From: Thereva unica
Lineage: Eukaryota > Arthropoda > Insecta > Diptera > Therevidae
DNA length: 64,000 bases
Direction of reading: 5' to 3'
Assembly: GCA_949987705.1 (NCBI GenBank)
Contig: OX465282.1
Coordinates: 5,010,501 to 5,074,500 of the forward strand
In this document: piece after piece, positions 1 to 13,100 of the stretch
Layout of the letters: the number at the start of each line of letters is the position of its first letter
Position numbering within the stretch: position 1 is the first letter of the stretch
The notes under the pieces: generated by a model
Databases searched by the model: none
Seen by the model: the letters and a program-made list of their open reading frames with translations, nothing else
Told to the model about the DNA's origin: nothing
Translations under genes and position numbers: made by a program

Positions 1-117
1 CTAAATTGACAGCGGTGCGCACTAAATAGGTTGCCTCGTTTGTAAAATAAAAACTTTGAGTAAGAAGTTGGAACCTTTCAGAACCATCTAGGTCGACATG
101 ATTAGAGAATACACTAA

Positions 118-1260
118 TTTTTTTATGTGATCAAGCTTAGGAATCACCCTTTGTACTACCAGTCTGTCATGTCGCAATGTTCAGTAGCTAGCTTGGGTTG
201 AAAGATAGAAGAGAATAAGATAGATCAGGGGAGTCTGGGAGGTGTTGAAGCAGCTGGCGATAAACCTTGTGTTTGAACTGTTGGGTGTTGTAAGAGTTCG
301 GGCAAACTGATTGTGGAAGATTACTCCACAGCCAAATTGTTTTATTTATAAACGAACTTTTAGAGAGGCATTAGTGTGCGCGAAAAAGGGGACTGCAGGG
401 TATAAGAACGAGCCGAGTTGGCTAGTATTGTGTTGCAGAAGAATGGTAGCAGCGATACAGCTTTGACAGTGCTGTTATGTTCCTGCGGCGGCTTCGAGGG
501 TCAATAGAGATGCAAAGGCTGTCATCTCCAATGATTGGATTCGACACCGTCCAATACTACCTTTATTGAACGAACGGAAGCTCTTAATCCAATACTTTAA
601 AACTGGGTGGATTGCTATCCAGCTTGGAGTTTTGACAATAGAGTAGGGTGCCAAAAGCTCAAAAGATCGGTCAAAAGCTTTGGACATATCTAGAGCAACC
701 AGAGCAGCCTCACCAAAGCGATGAATGTTTTGGTGGAGGTGCTCAGTAAGACATACAAGGAGGTCGCCAATAGATTTTTTGGACCGAACTGTCTGTCATG
801 TAGAATTTTGTTGATTTGCAGATATTCCATTAGCTTTTTGTTGATTAATATCACCATGATTTGAAGAGAACAGAAGTAATTTCTATTTGGCGGTAGTTTA
901 AGCTGTCGCTAGAGCCATGTTTTTTCGGTATAGGCTGAACATGAGCCAGTTTCCACGAATCTGGATAGACTTCGGAGGAGTATGACAGGGCAAAAAGTTT
1001 GCGAATAGGTATGGGAATGGGACCTTAGTTGGACGATCTGATGTAAGTTGTTAGTGTCTGCAAAGAGCTCGGCGTCCTTGACAGAAACACTGGTGCCATT
1101 TGAGAAAGTAAGCCAGTTTGAATAACGGACGTCGAAATCGCCTGCATCAATGATTTCGCACTCCATGTGTGAAGATAAACAAACGGATATCCGCTCAGAA
1201 ATAGCGTCGAATGCAAAAAGGGTGGCTTTATTACTGACTTCTGTATAGAAAACAGTAGAG
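118..1260 (-). mobile_element. CR1/jockey-type LINE, degraded 3' part (family A, copy 1)
   Basis: Read on the minus strand this is a broken reverse transcriptase ORF ending in the 3' tail shared by family A: an AGTACAAAGGG block, then TCACATAAAAAAA at 118-130. Around 560-710 the reverse strand still shows the RT block with SKAFDR and KYWIKSF, matching the better copy at 62385-63788. The conserved middle of the RT is missing: sequence passes from the palm region straight to the thumb/C-terminal region ([13 protein letters not shown], near 300-350). Frames are interrupted many times, so it is inactive. The 5' limit is approximate. Confidence 0.75.
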
Positions 1261-2940
1261 AATATGGCTATAAGGAATTAATTTAGTCCAGATATAATTG
1301 AAACCTGGAGATGTGCTATTGTACACCCTCTGGAATGCCACGTCAATCCTAATATTCCCCTGTGGGCAGCTATACCCTGCCACCTGAAAACGATCTAAAT
1401 CGAGATCAGGTAAGACTCCTTGCGATCAATTAGTTTTTATACTCATGAATCATTATATAAATCAATTAGGTTTAGCAGTCTCAATTTCACTGAATCATTA
1501 TAAATTCCAAAAAAGTAAAGATCATCGGACTTTACACCACGAATTACTGAATAATCTTATTTAGTACTTTCTTGTCTGAAGTTTTATGGTTCTTGGAATC
1601 CTGTTAGCTATTTTTAAGTATGGCGTCGCCTTGTTCGCTGGTACTCTCCTTTTTTTACTTTTCGATGATGAGTAAAGTTATAACGATCAATCGAAAGCAT
1701 TTTCATTGATTATTTAGAAAAGCCCACATTTTGAACAAATTCGTAACATCTGAAAGATAAGTTAGTACGTTTAATTTAATTAATTGTTTGATGGCGTAGT
1801 ATGTGTAAATATAGGACAATTGCTGATGATCTGCAATAATCTGCATTATCTTTATATTGTTACAGCATAATTCAACTATGTTATCGCACAATAAACTCTT
1901 TAGGTTAACACGCGCGAAAATTTCTCAAGTTATCTTAATAAGAAATTAAAACAGGGAATACGATAAACCGAATAATATTGTGGAACACGGGAATGATTGT
2001 CGGCACGTGCCAATTAAATGTTATAAATACACTTTAATTTAAAAAAAAATATCATAATTATGATAATAATCAAATATTGTTCGACCGGCACGAATATTTT
2101 ATAATTTAATAAATATATTAAAAAAAACTTATGCCTTTAAATTATCGCGTAAAATTTTTGTGTTCAATGAACCCAAAAACTCGAGAACTTTCTTAACATA
2201 GAATTTTCATTAATGAGAAAAGAACAAAAACCTGATATTATAAAAAAGCATTATTCCTTAGTAAAAGAACGGGTTTTACTATTCTGTATAAAATCAATGC
2301 CGCGATGTCAACGGGAATTGAAGTAGAATATTGATATAGGTTGACATTTATCTATAATTTATATACTGTGACGCACGACTTCGAAATTAGATACCAATCT
2401 AGACCAATTTTTGGTAGCGATCAGGATTTAATATAGTAAAAGATTACGAGTATGCTATTCACGGGAGATCGGAATATAAAGAAACCAATATCGTTTCTTT
2501 TGATAAGTCAGATTTGAGATAACAGTCCGTTAATCTTTCGGATAAGTAAATTGAAACCAAGACCCTAAGGTAAAAAATAAGGTGAGAGGTATGAAAATAA
2601 ATCAACTCGAGGCAAGGATATACATAATAACCCAATATAGGAAAATGCCGTAACCTCCGTGAAACTATCTGGTAAGTCATCAGTGGCTAACAAGAATAAG
2701 GTAATCGTTATGAATTTCGACTCCTTCAAGAAAAGTGCAATGATGAGATCGAGACCGAAAAAGGTCGCGGATTGCTGGAAATTAGATCGTACATCAGGGC
2801 CACTTATTTTAAGGACCAGGACGAGACTGAGGTAAGCGAATGTGTGTAAGCATCGCTAAAGCTCCGATAGAGACAGAGGACATTTCAAGCGCAGTCCCAC
2901 TGCAGCGAAGCATGCTGAAAGGTACAGGGAACTATCAGAA
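1261..2940. other. AT-rich DNA, no gene seen
   Basis: No ORF with recognisable domains on either strand and no paired terminal repeats. A short less AT-rich stretch at about 2720-2940 could be another retroelement remnant but shows no motif I can name. Confidence 0.4.
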
Positions 2941-2949
2941 ACCCGCAAA

Positions 2950-3455
2950 CGCCAAAGAAAGGGCCTTTTCGTAAACGTCAAAGCAACAGAGCAACTGAGC
3001 AAACTTCTTTTCGCATACGTATGCTGTTCAAGTTCAAAACAACCCCAAAAAACACCTGGAGAAATACACTATATAAAATAAATGTAATTAGTTGATTGAG
3101 TCAGCGTATAATAAAAAAAGGCTGACAATTTTTGTAAAATAAAAGTTTAGTTTTGCAAATATATTCATTGTGCGCAGACGAGCTCGAGTCTTTAATAATT
3201 ATACGTATACCTACATATAATATTTTAAAACCCATCCCGTCCCCACATTGGTCCTTCGAGCCCACCCCCATCATTTGCCGGATCCCCAACATATGCATAC
3301 ATTCGAAATTGGCTGCGCTGTTGCATTGACTGTTGCGCAACAAACTTGAATCTTGTACGTTTCCGAACGAATGACTTTGGATCATCTGCGTTTACGAACT
3401 CGTTGCCTCGTTGCAAAGCATACGTATGCGTTTACGAAAAGGCCCAAAGCTTCAA
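2950..3455. repeat. Imperfect inverted repeat, possible MITE or fold-back remnant
   Basis: The block GGCCTTTTCGTAAACG at about 2961-2976 recurs inverted at about 3429-3444, and a GCATACGTATGC palindrome sits beside both arms. Neighbouring CAAAGCAAC/GAGCAAC words are also shared in inverted order. About 450 bp lie between the arms. No target duplication was found, so transposon identity is only a guess. Confidence 0.35.
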
Positions 3456-3671
3456 GGGCCAAGTATACCAAATTTCGAGTTCTTACAAATTGTTGTTTTG
3501 GCGTGGCGTGGTCGGATGGAGCGCTTGTGTATGCGGCTTTTAACGGAGAGGCGCAATTTTTGAACCCCAAAAATTAAAGCTGATTCGATTGTAAATTGCG
3601 ATTTGTAGCCCGTAACGCAGTCGAATCTAACAAAAAATGCCGCCATTGTAACTGAAAATAATGCGCACATT

Positions 3672-3865
3672 ACTAGAAGTTCGTTTATAAATACAACAGC
3701 TCGATTGTGGAATAATCTTCTGTAATCAGTATTTCCGAATTCGTAGAAAATCTTCGAGTTCAAACGTAAGATTCATCGACATATACTCGAGCACCTCGCA
3801 GACTCCTTCTTACCTCTCTTGTTCTCTTTATCATTCAAACTAAGCTTACTACTAAGCATAGCTGG
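3672..3865 (+). mobile_element. CR1-like LINE 3' fragment (family A, copy 2)
   Basis: Translates in pieces to the C-terminal end of the family A polyprotein (SSFINTTARLWNNL..., FKRKIHRH), closely parallel to 45740-45920. Only the last part of the ORF remains; there are internal stops. It is 5' truncated, as is usual for target-primed LINE insertions. Confidence 0.7.
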
Positions 3866-3879
3866 ATCAAAAGCTCTCC

Positions 3880-4620
3880 TGGGAGCCCCAGATTAAGAGA
3901 GTAACTGCCGTCAATTTGTAAGAAAAACTTGGGGTCTCAAACCGAGGTTAACGTTTTAGCTATATCATACGGTCATAAGCCCACGTAAAGGGTGCTGTGA
4001 TTAAGCTGGCCAGCGTGCAAAGACTGACCTGGGTTGGTATCATGGGAGGTAAAAGCACCTGTCTGACTGCGGCTATGGAGACCCTACTGACCCCCCTGAT
4101 AGTGTAAAAGAAGGCTCTTGCGGGGGCGATGCATCTACGGAAGCTATTCTATTTTCAAGGAGCTAAACTGCCCTGGATTGTCTCCTATCTCTGAAATCCC
4201 TCAGCAAGAACAACAGTGTTACGGTGATGTGGATTCCGGGCCACGAAGGACACATTGGTAATGGAGTTGCCGACGGCCTGGCTAGAGATCCAAGGGGCTC
4301 GTCAACCAAAAAAAAAATTCAAATCGAAAAAGCTAAAGCGGGCAAGCTTTCGCTTAATTATCTAGCCACTGTTCGATTAATTATCATTTAAGTAGAATAT
4401 GGCTTGTAGTTGATTGTAGCTGACGGTTCTGCGGGGTAGCGCCCGAAACTGCGGAGCTCTTGCTTTGCGACTGTGAGGCTACAGCGAGGAAGAGATTTAG
4501 CCTCCTCTTAGGACTTCTCTACTCCCAGGGAGATTTGTTGAACCCTAAATCAGTTTTAGACTAGTTTAAAAGCCTTAATCTAACTGATTTTTAAAATGGG
4601 ATTGGGACAATAGACCAAAT
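3880..4620 (+). mobile_element. R1/I/LOA-type LINE fragment: RT end plus RNase H
   Basis: In broken frames the sequence reads IKLASVQRLTWVGIMGG and TAAMETLL (end of the RT/thumb region of RNase H-bearing LINEs), then VMWIPGHEGHIGNGVADGLA at about 4230-4285, a canonical RNase H C-terminal block, then a LLLCDCEATARKRFSLLLG segment typical of the C-terminal region after RNase H. Stops and frameshifts make it a pseudogene. The clade (R1, I or LOA) cannot be fixed by eye. Confidence 0.7.
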
Positions 4621-4679
4621 AATAGGTCACAGTGCCCGCCAAGGCGCCTATAACAAAAATAGAATGGTTTGAGAGCCGA

Positions 4680-5250
4680 CACCGCTAAAGAAGTGTTTTA
4701 GTTGTGTGGAGTTTGAACATAGAAATAAAGTGCGCCAGTGATCGAAGCTGTGTCGAAAATGCGGAGAGAAAGGTTATATTGTTGAAAATTGGAATAAAAA
4801 CCTCAAATGCTTGCTCTGCATAGAAAATACGGACAGCGAAAGCATCCTTATTGCTGGTATCACCTCAGTGATCTGTCAGCGAAGAGCTTAAAGCGTAGAA
4901 GAGATCCCTACTTTATATTGTCATCTTTATCGAATAACACAAAAATCCGCGATGGTGTCTATGTAAAGGTCCTGTGGGAATCGTGAGTTAGAAGAGATTA
5001 TAACAGAAGTCCATAGCACGGGCTCATGCGAGCGAGGAAATCGGCATCTATCGTCAGGTTTGGTGAATACATATCAATGGTATAGCCCAATCTCCAACGC
5101 GACTCAATATAGTGAGAAAATGATAGCCAGTGACTTCAACGCATGTGCAGACGAGTGAAGCGACAGAAAAAAATGCGGAAGGGAACTTATTACTGGAGAT
5201 ACGAGTGAAAGCTGCAAACACAAGGTGATAGTCGTCACGTTACTAACTTA
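4680..5250 (+). mobile_element. LINE ORF1 zinc knuckle and endonuclease fragment
   Basis: At about 4690-4830 the plus strand encodes a gag-like zinc-knuckle run (CFSCVEFEHRNKVR, then LCRKCGEKGYIVENWNKNLKC, partly degenerate CCHC). At about 5120-5155 a frame reads ASDFNACADE, the GDFNA motif of AP endonucleases in LINEs. The order ORF1 then endonuclease fits one R1/I-like element whose middle has been lost. It lies directly after an RNase H fragment, so this is the 5' part of a second copy. Confidence 0.6.
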
Positions 5251-5281
5251 TTATTCACGGACCTACGATGGCAAGTCTTGA

Positions 5282-6400
5282 TTTTTTAATGTGATAGCCT
5301 AACTCCGGTGTCACCCTTTATACGGCCAGTTCGTCACGTCGTATAAGTCATGGTGAAATATACAGTAGTAAGCTTGGCTTGAAGGATAGAGTCAAGGATA
5401 GGATAGGTTAGGGGGTCAGGGCCGAGATAGCGATGAACCTTGCGTTTGAACTTTTGGATGCTGTATGAGCTCGGCAATACTAACTGTGGAAGGTTGTTCC
5501 ACAGTCGAGTTGTTCTTGTTATAAACGAATTTCGGAATGTGTACGAAGATAAGGACTGTAAACACGAAGATAAAGGCTGGTTAGCCGAGCGGACAAGTCT
5601 TGTGTTGCGGAAGAAATGATGCCGTCGAGGCATAAGGTTACTTATTTCAGTAGAGCAGTCATTGTGGTAAAAGTGATAAAATATTGCAAGAGCTGCTACA
5701 TTCCTACATTCCAGTGGCTTAATGAGTCGATTGAAGAGCAAGGTTTTGCACCTTGTCCAGCCAAGCTTTTGAGGAATCCCAGACATTGTGATTCTTTTTG
5801 AGCAATTTGGAATATGTGGGTATTCCAGCGTAGATCTTCGGCTAATTTTATGCCTAGGATAACGGAAGAAATGCCTAGGATATTTAGAGACGGTTCAACC
5901 GTTAAGTTCTTATTGCCCACTGAAATAGAAAGAGGGTCGGTGCAAGTTTCATTGGAGATGAGACAGTAATTCGTTTTTAATGCGTTAAATCCGAAACGGT
6001 TCTTGCAGCCCCAATCAAGAATTAGTTCGATGCCCCTGTTGATTGAATTGAATATGAATTCGCGATGATGCCATCAAGGCTGGCGCGTGCTTGTCTTACA
6101 TTAGCGAAGCCATGAAGTAATGTAAAGTACCGTCATCAGCAAAGCTCAGGAGTGAATTAGAGGGTTTGAGAGCAGGTTATTTATAAAAACTATGAAGAGA
6201 GCTGGTGATAAAATTGAGCTCTGGGAAACACCTGCGGAGATGATGGGGGGGTTGGATTGACGCCATCCAATACTACCTTGATTGAACGGCCAGAAAGAAA
6301 GCTCTTAATCCAGTTCTTTAGAACAGAGTCAATACCAATAGTTTGGAGTTTAGTCAACAGAGCGGGATGCCATCGGCATTGGATAGATATCTCCACCAAC
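5282..6400 (-). mobile_element. CR1-like LINE, 3' half (family A, copy 3)
   Basis: On the minus strand a 150-codon open stretch at 5334-5786 encodes the C-terminal domain ([41 protein letters not shown]). Further upstream are fragments of the RT: RWNTHIF and LNILGIS at 5800-5900, and ALLTKLQTIG with NWIKSFLSGRSIKVVLDGV near 6260-6370. The 3' tail carries GTATAAAGGGTGA and TCACATTAAAAAA at 5282-5330. The homology stops exactly where the next MITE-like element begins at 6401. Confidence 0.8.
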
Positions 6401-6743
6401 CAGGGGCCATATTTAGTTTCTCGAGTCGACAGAGTTTCTCTTCTGTCGATAAACAAAAATTGGCCTTTGGCGACACGATATCGTCTCTTTACGTGTCGAT
6501 AAAGACGTTTGACGATTATAAAAAAGCTCAATTTATGCATGCAATAAACTTATACCAATTTATATTTTAATTACATATACGTGGTTTGCTGCCCTTGGAG
6601 TAATACGACAATTTGATGGTTTTGTATGGCCGCGCTTATCTGTCGATTTGGTCGTGATGCCAAATATGAAACTAAGAGAAAGTCGAGAAGCTTTTTTTTG
6701 TCGAGTCGATGAATCGAGTCGATGAAACCAAATACGACCCCAG
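6401..6743. mobile_element. MITE-like element with imperfect TIRs
   Basis: The left end (CAGGGGCCATATTTAGTTTC) and the reverse complement of the right end (CTGGGGTCGTATTTGGTTTC) match at 16 of 20 positions. Inside are subterminal repeats rich in GTCGA. About 343 bp, no coding capacity. The CAGGGG start resembles hAT ends, but the 8-bp flanks do not match, so the superfamily is open. Confidence 0.6.
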
Positions 6744-7138
6744 GCCTTCGAATATTACACGCACACTGACCCAGTCATCATTTTCCGAACGACGCAACTC
6801 CACTTCACAATCTTTATCACGGACGGTCCTTCATAATCGACTTGATTGTTAGAGCTACTTTATTTTTTGGTATTGTAAACTATTTAAAACTTATTACACT
6901 ACACTATAACATAAATTTGAACACCATCACTGATATTTAGTTAGTTTAAAATTACTAGTTTGTTTAATATTAGCAGACCTGATATTTATGGAGATTATTT
7001 TTATCCACGCTTCCTCACTATTTATAAGATCAAAAAGGATATATTAACAAAAAAATCATAAAATATTATATAAAATTTAGTTCATTATGTAACACACTTT
7101 TTATAATGAAAAATATATAACAAATTAATTTCACTATT

Positions 7139-10100
7139 TCATTTTCTTGCACCACCCAAACGTTCTTTCCTTTTCTTAACATGCTTCTTGATCTTTGTTT
7201 TCCTTTTTTCAGCTTTAGCATCTTTAACTGCCTTCTTTCGGGCTTTCTTACTGTCAGGTGATTCATCTCTTGGTCTTGCTGAATCCTTAAAGCCACCCTC
7301 CTTATCATCATCAGAGGAATCTTCTTCATCACTAACAGTATCACTAATATCATCATCGTTCTCAGACTTCTTTCTGTCTTTAGGCAATTTATTACTGGTG
7401 ATATCCTTGCTGTTCTGCTTATCATTAGATACAGTTTCTTTTTGAAGAATTTCTGGTTTTACTTGTACCGAAAGTTCAGCATTTAGACCTGTTATTTTTT
7501 TGTAGTTCAATTCATCTCCACGGCCAGTTTTAGCTTTATTGATGTCTCTTTCAAAATCAATTACCTGGAATAGAGTAAAATAAATTAATGAAAATATTCT
7601 GTGTATGAGAGAAAAGCGCATAGTCTACTTTAGAGATTGGTTCATGAATGTAAATTTAATTATTGGTAATACGGATATTCCAGATATGTCTTTACTCTCC
7701 GTACCGGGCTTTGCTGATCCCGGATCGGATGCCTCCCCAGGTGATGTATAGGGGAACGCCTCCAATGGAGGTACCGGCGAAATTAAATACCCTGGGGCGA
7801 ACCAAAATCAGCCCACTCAAGCTAAGGTATTAAGGTACCGTGCCGATAGTTGAATGGCCAGTCAATGGTAAAAAGGCTGCTCGCGAACGGTCCCTACCGA
7901 TGTTCGGGCAAGGTTGGTATGTAATAGTACCTTACTCTGGTAATGAGGCTCAGCCAGGGTGGACTCTTTTTTCCAGCAAAATTCGTGAGAATAAAACTAA
8001 ATTAAAAACGAAAAATATAGGAAACCAAAAAGAAGCTGCTGAACAAGAGGCAGACAAACGAAGGAAAGCGGCTAAACTAGTTGGTGCACACCAAGCCTTA
8101 TTTGGGAGAAGTGCGAGAGTAGCAAGGTTACGGCGGGCATGGCGTGAGGGCGCTACACAGCCTCTCCCAAGCATAGCAGGCTGTAGCAGAGAAGCAGTCG
8201 CCAGAGAGGTCGCTCCTACGGAGAAAGGAAACGGGTGCTCACTGAAGTAGTCGGACGTTGGCACGGAGCCAGGCCCCGACGTCAACCACAATCGGGCTGG
8301 AGCAACGGGTCCAATGGGGTTTTTGGCTATGGAGGAGGAGCGGGAACACACCCCCTGGACGGAGCTCTGAGACAGCTCGAAACAACCGTAAAAGTAACCA
8401 AGGACCGGCTTGAGGACATGAGAGCCGTGTTGGAGCAAATGGTGACTTCAGTCAGGAAGCAACGTTATGTCAATAATGCCATCACAAAGACTGCAAAAGC
8501 TCGAGGAGTTTGTCGACAGCGTGGGTTTCGCCAACAAGCGAAGTCAAGACGAGATTGACCGAAACGCTTGGACGGGACAACAGCCCCAGGCGGTGAAGGA
8601 AGCAGCAAATGGAAGGCAACAAGCTCCCCCAAAGACGAGGCCAAGAGGAGCTCAAAGAAGCCGCGAGCCGTCGCTCAGCGTATAACCATCGCTCAGCCCG
8701 CGAGGCCCAGTGGTCAGAAATCGTGGATAAAAGAAGAAAAAGAAATGAGAAGGCAGCAAAATTTGGCAAGGAGCTAAACCAATCCCGAGGATAAGAAACC
8801 AAAACGAGAAAAACGCGCAGAGGAGGAAAAAAAGAAAAAATCCCTACGTGCTACTGACTCCGAAGGCTCCACCTTCGCGGAAGTCCTCAAGGCTATCCGA
8901 GAGAATGTTGAGCCGACTAAAATCGGAGGGGAAGCAAAAGCGGTTCGGCAGACCAGGGCTGGCGGGGTTCTCCTGGAACTGGGGCAAGCTACCACCGAAA
9001 ACAAGGCGTCATTGGCAAGCGCTCTGAGATCGCCGGTAGGAGGCAGAAGCACCGTAAGGGATGTCGTACCGAAGTAGCACTGGAGGTAAGAGATTTCGAC
9101 AGTTGGCCCACATCTAACCCCGCGTGTTTCCTATGTTACGCTGGGAACATGAGAGACACAAACCATCTGACGGGGTCAAGAGGCTGTAGGTAACGGTTCA
9201 GCTAAGGGTTCGCGATGACTCGTATACTACAGGCAAATCTACACAGGAGTAGGACGACCTATGACCCTTTCATCTAGCTCTGCACCGAGAAAGGCGCCGA
9301 TATAGTGCTTATCAGCGAACAGTACTCGAAAAGAGCTGGGTTGGGATGGCATACCGACGACCTCGGCACTGCAGCCATGTGGATCCCAAACCCACGAAAC
9401 TTTTGTATCGAGGGACCTGGATCCGGGTGCGGTTTTGTTTGGGTGAAATACAACGTCACGGTGTATGTGAGCGTGTATCTCACCCCAAGCTACCGGATAG
9501 ACAGAGGCACAGGGATACCTGGTGGTCGCTGGAGACTTTAACGTCAGAGCTGTAGTAGGCTGGAAGGTGATCGAAGACTACAAGGGAGGCGATCACCAGT
9601 ACATCATGTTCCAGGCCTAGTGGCTCATCCTCATTCATCCTTCAGACTACCTTTAACCTATCATATCCTGTTTCTATCTTCGAGCTAAGCCTACTACCAT
9701 ACATTAGCACCACGAAGTAAACGACATGGCGAGAAGCTTAAGCTTGGAAGAGTCTAATTCCACATAAGGAGAAAGGGCAGGGAATTTTTGTAAAGCGAAA
9801 AAACAAGAAATAAGGAATATTACCTGATCCGTGATTTCTAGTTTAACGAATCCTACACTTCATTCTTCACATATAATGCTCTTCCCGATATGGATTCATC
9901 TTTCAATGAAAACCACCCAAACAAAATATTAGCAAATAACCTTCGACATATTCAACTAACTGTTACTACGGTCTTCGCAGACACATAGATTGAAAATTAA
10001 CCGACATTTCATACAGATTTCAAATCTATAGAACATCGATTTGGAATCTAATACATTGTATAGGATACTAGATTAATTCGAACGAAAGAGAAATCCGAAT

Positions 10101-13100
10101 TCACCAAAATTTAATCTAAGCACGAAATACTATCTGAGTTTATTAACTTTGGAAAGCACATTTTCATTAATATAACTAAACATTGCCTGCAGCATTAAGT
10201 AAAGCACAAAATCAATTCTCACTAGCTTTCGTTAATATATAATCAAAAGACCATTCAACCTTACTCTGTCTGTAAAACATTAATTAGCTTGTTTATCCAG
10301 GAAAGTTTCCTCTGAATAATTATTAACTAAAAGTAAAACTAAACAAAAAATTTAGAATGATAGTAGTTGTCGGACGAATCTAGACAAGACTAATAGATAT
10401 CTGTCCACTTTTTTTGTTTAAAGGAATTCAGAATAAATAAAGCGTATAAAAAGAAATATTTTGTTTTTATTGGAAATGAAAATAAACAAACAATCAAACT
10501 CTATTGGTACATCATACAATCTTTTCTTTTTTTGGACCAATAGTATGATAGTCGGATAATAGTCAGACGTCTTAAATATGCGATATAGCATGACGAGTGT
10601 GTATTTAAAAATATGATTGACAGCCACAAGAGCTACAGGTACGTGTGCAGAAAAATTAACCAGGATTACTAAATTGATTTGGCGATTGGTGTAAAAAAAG
10701 GAAGGTCCATAAACCTTTTCAAGTATATTTACTTTAAAAACTTTCAACTCTGCAAAAAAAATCGGGTCAAGTTTGAACATTTGCACCATGAATAATATTT
10801 TGTTTTTATCATCTTTAAGAGGAAAGGTTTTAAAGATTTTTTTGCAGTGTAGAAAGTCCGTTATACTTAAAATGGATTTTTGGCATAAATATTCTTATTA
10901 TATTACGTAGGACATTACAAAGCTTAACAACAGTGGAAAATTTTAGAGTTTACAAGAAGAAGTTTCGGTCAATGACTTGTGGGTTTTTTCAGTTAGGAGA
11001 AGGAAAGAGCTTTGTTATTGGGTTATGGATATATTAGATTAAGAGAGAAAGTGACCCAATATTAATTTGAATTTAATAATAAAATTCGCTTAGAGAGGAC
11101 CAGAAAAAATTTCTAATGGTGTATGAGATATTTGAATATTAACATTGATTACTTATCATCTACAAACAACAATAAAAAATAGCATGACAAATATTATCGT
11201 TTTAAAAGAAAAGTATTTAAGGCGAATTCATACAAATCGTAGAGAAGTAGTAATCATGTAATTTAACGTATTATTTTTTCATGAGAAAAATTAAATCAAA
11301 ATTCGTAATTGGTTTTTGGAAAATCGCGCTCTTCCTTTACTTTTAATGAGCTATCGGTCCAAATACACCGAGGCCGCCACTTGAGATTATTACACTCCTA
11401 ACATCACCCATTTCTCTTTCTAATCCAACCCCGCCCAAACGATAGGAAAATTCAACTTAAGGAAATGGTGCTCCAGACACTCCTGCTTTTGAAGGACATT
11501 GCCCCAACCGATATCGAACATCAATTAAGCTTGGACAAAACAACTGACCTTGCAGGTTTTAGGGCTAATTTGATTACCCACCAACTCAGAATCAAGAAAG
11601 CAAGTTTACCAAGCGGATCGTTTGCTCGGAGATTGCTCGCCTCTTCGATCCTCTTGGAGTAATGTATCCCGTGAGGGATGACAAAGCTAGGTACATTCAA
11701 TTCCCCTCCTTTTTCTCTGCTTTCTCCCCTTCCCATTTTCCCATTTCTAAGCCAAGGTGATTACCGTGCTGATGGCTGCGTGGCCGTGGTTAAAGAGTGC
11801 TGGTCGCAAACGGTTACCTCCAATGACCGGCAAGATCGGAGTGTACATATAAGTGCCTTATCCTGGTAAGCGGCTCTGGAAGGATATACTATCTTTTTCA
11901 CACTACTCGTGGGACCTTTTATGGACAAACAGAAAGACAAAAAAACTTAAGGCCTCCAGTACGGAGGCTCGGGAAACCAAACCTGCTGTTTTTATGGGCG
12001 GTAAGGTTGGTAAAGGGAAAAAAAGAGCTTTCGACTCTTCTGCTTGGACAGAAGCAGACCCCTAAACTGCACCCGTGCAGATCCCCAGTGCTTCAAAAGA
12101 GGTTAACAAAACTACCATGCCTTCCTCTTAACGCGCTCCATCATCAAAACTGAAGTACCAAACGCAACGCAGCGCCCTAAAAATCCTTGTTCGAAATCGA
12201 GGGAGTTGCGAAGGAAAAGATCACTGAGAAGCAACAAACTTTAATAGGGTGGGCGACGCAGGTTGTCAGTAAGCACACTTCGTAAACTGGCAGCCCAACA
12301 CCAAAGCGTCCGAGGTTTCTTGTGGAACCGAATCACCCTGAGGCTAAACGTAATAGGAACAGTAGCAATTTATTTTCTTCTAGTACTAAGACCTACAGCC
12401 AAGTGCTAAAAGGTCAAATGGCCGTCATCGACGAAAACTATCCAGACGGCACCATTCTGCCTGATAAATGGAGGGAAATTGAGGTCAGGCTCGCGACGTA
12501 TTTCTCCCAATTCTTCAGGAGCATCCTGGCACTGCTCCTTACTCTCGCGATAGCGGATGGCATCAGGGTCGCGAGAAGGTTATCGCATGTGCATTCTGTT
12601 GATCTCCATAAAATAGCCTTATCCAGAATCGGGAAAGTATTTTTGCTAAACTCAAAGTTGTTATGAGGAAGGAGATCCCGAGTCGGCCGAGATCGCGTTC
12701 CTCGATCCCAGCGGAACCAACCGATCCTCAGTCTATACTGGATATTATTCGGTTGAGTAGCACACAACTGCAGGCGTCATGGTGGAAGATTACGAAACTG
12801 GAGGATCCGAAAGGTAATAGCCGAACGAGTACACTCGTAATTAGCAAGGAATCGCTAGGACATTTGGCGAAATCTGGTGGCTTCATAAATTACGGTTTCC
12901 CTTCCATAACTCTGAGGCCTTTCAAAAAGCCCCTCAAGTAAAGTGAAGTGGCTTCAGCTGCTCCACCTGCGACTGCAGATGGTGAACCCTCGAGTATTGC
13001 GGGTGACACACAAACGGAAGTACCTGATCCTAAGGTGCTCACCTATCAACCCTAGATCCAAAAGGCTCTTTTTTCTTTTTTGACATTGGAAAAAACCTAT

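Noticed and set aside
6401..6743. Firm hAT assignment of this MITE
   Set aside because: CAGGGG ends fit, but the 8-bp flanks CCACCAAC and GCCTTCGA do not match.
10418..10789. 123-codon minus-strand ORF as a gene
   Set aside because: AT-rich, hydrophobic composition, no motif, inside an intron of riok1.
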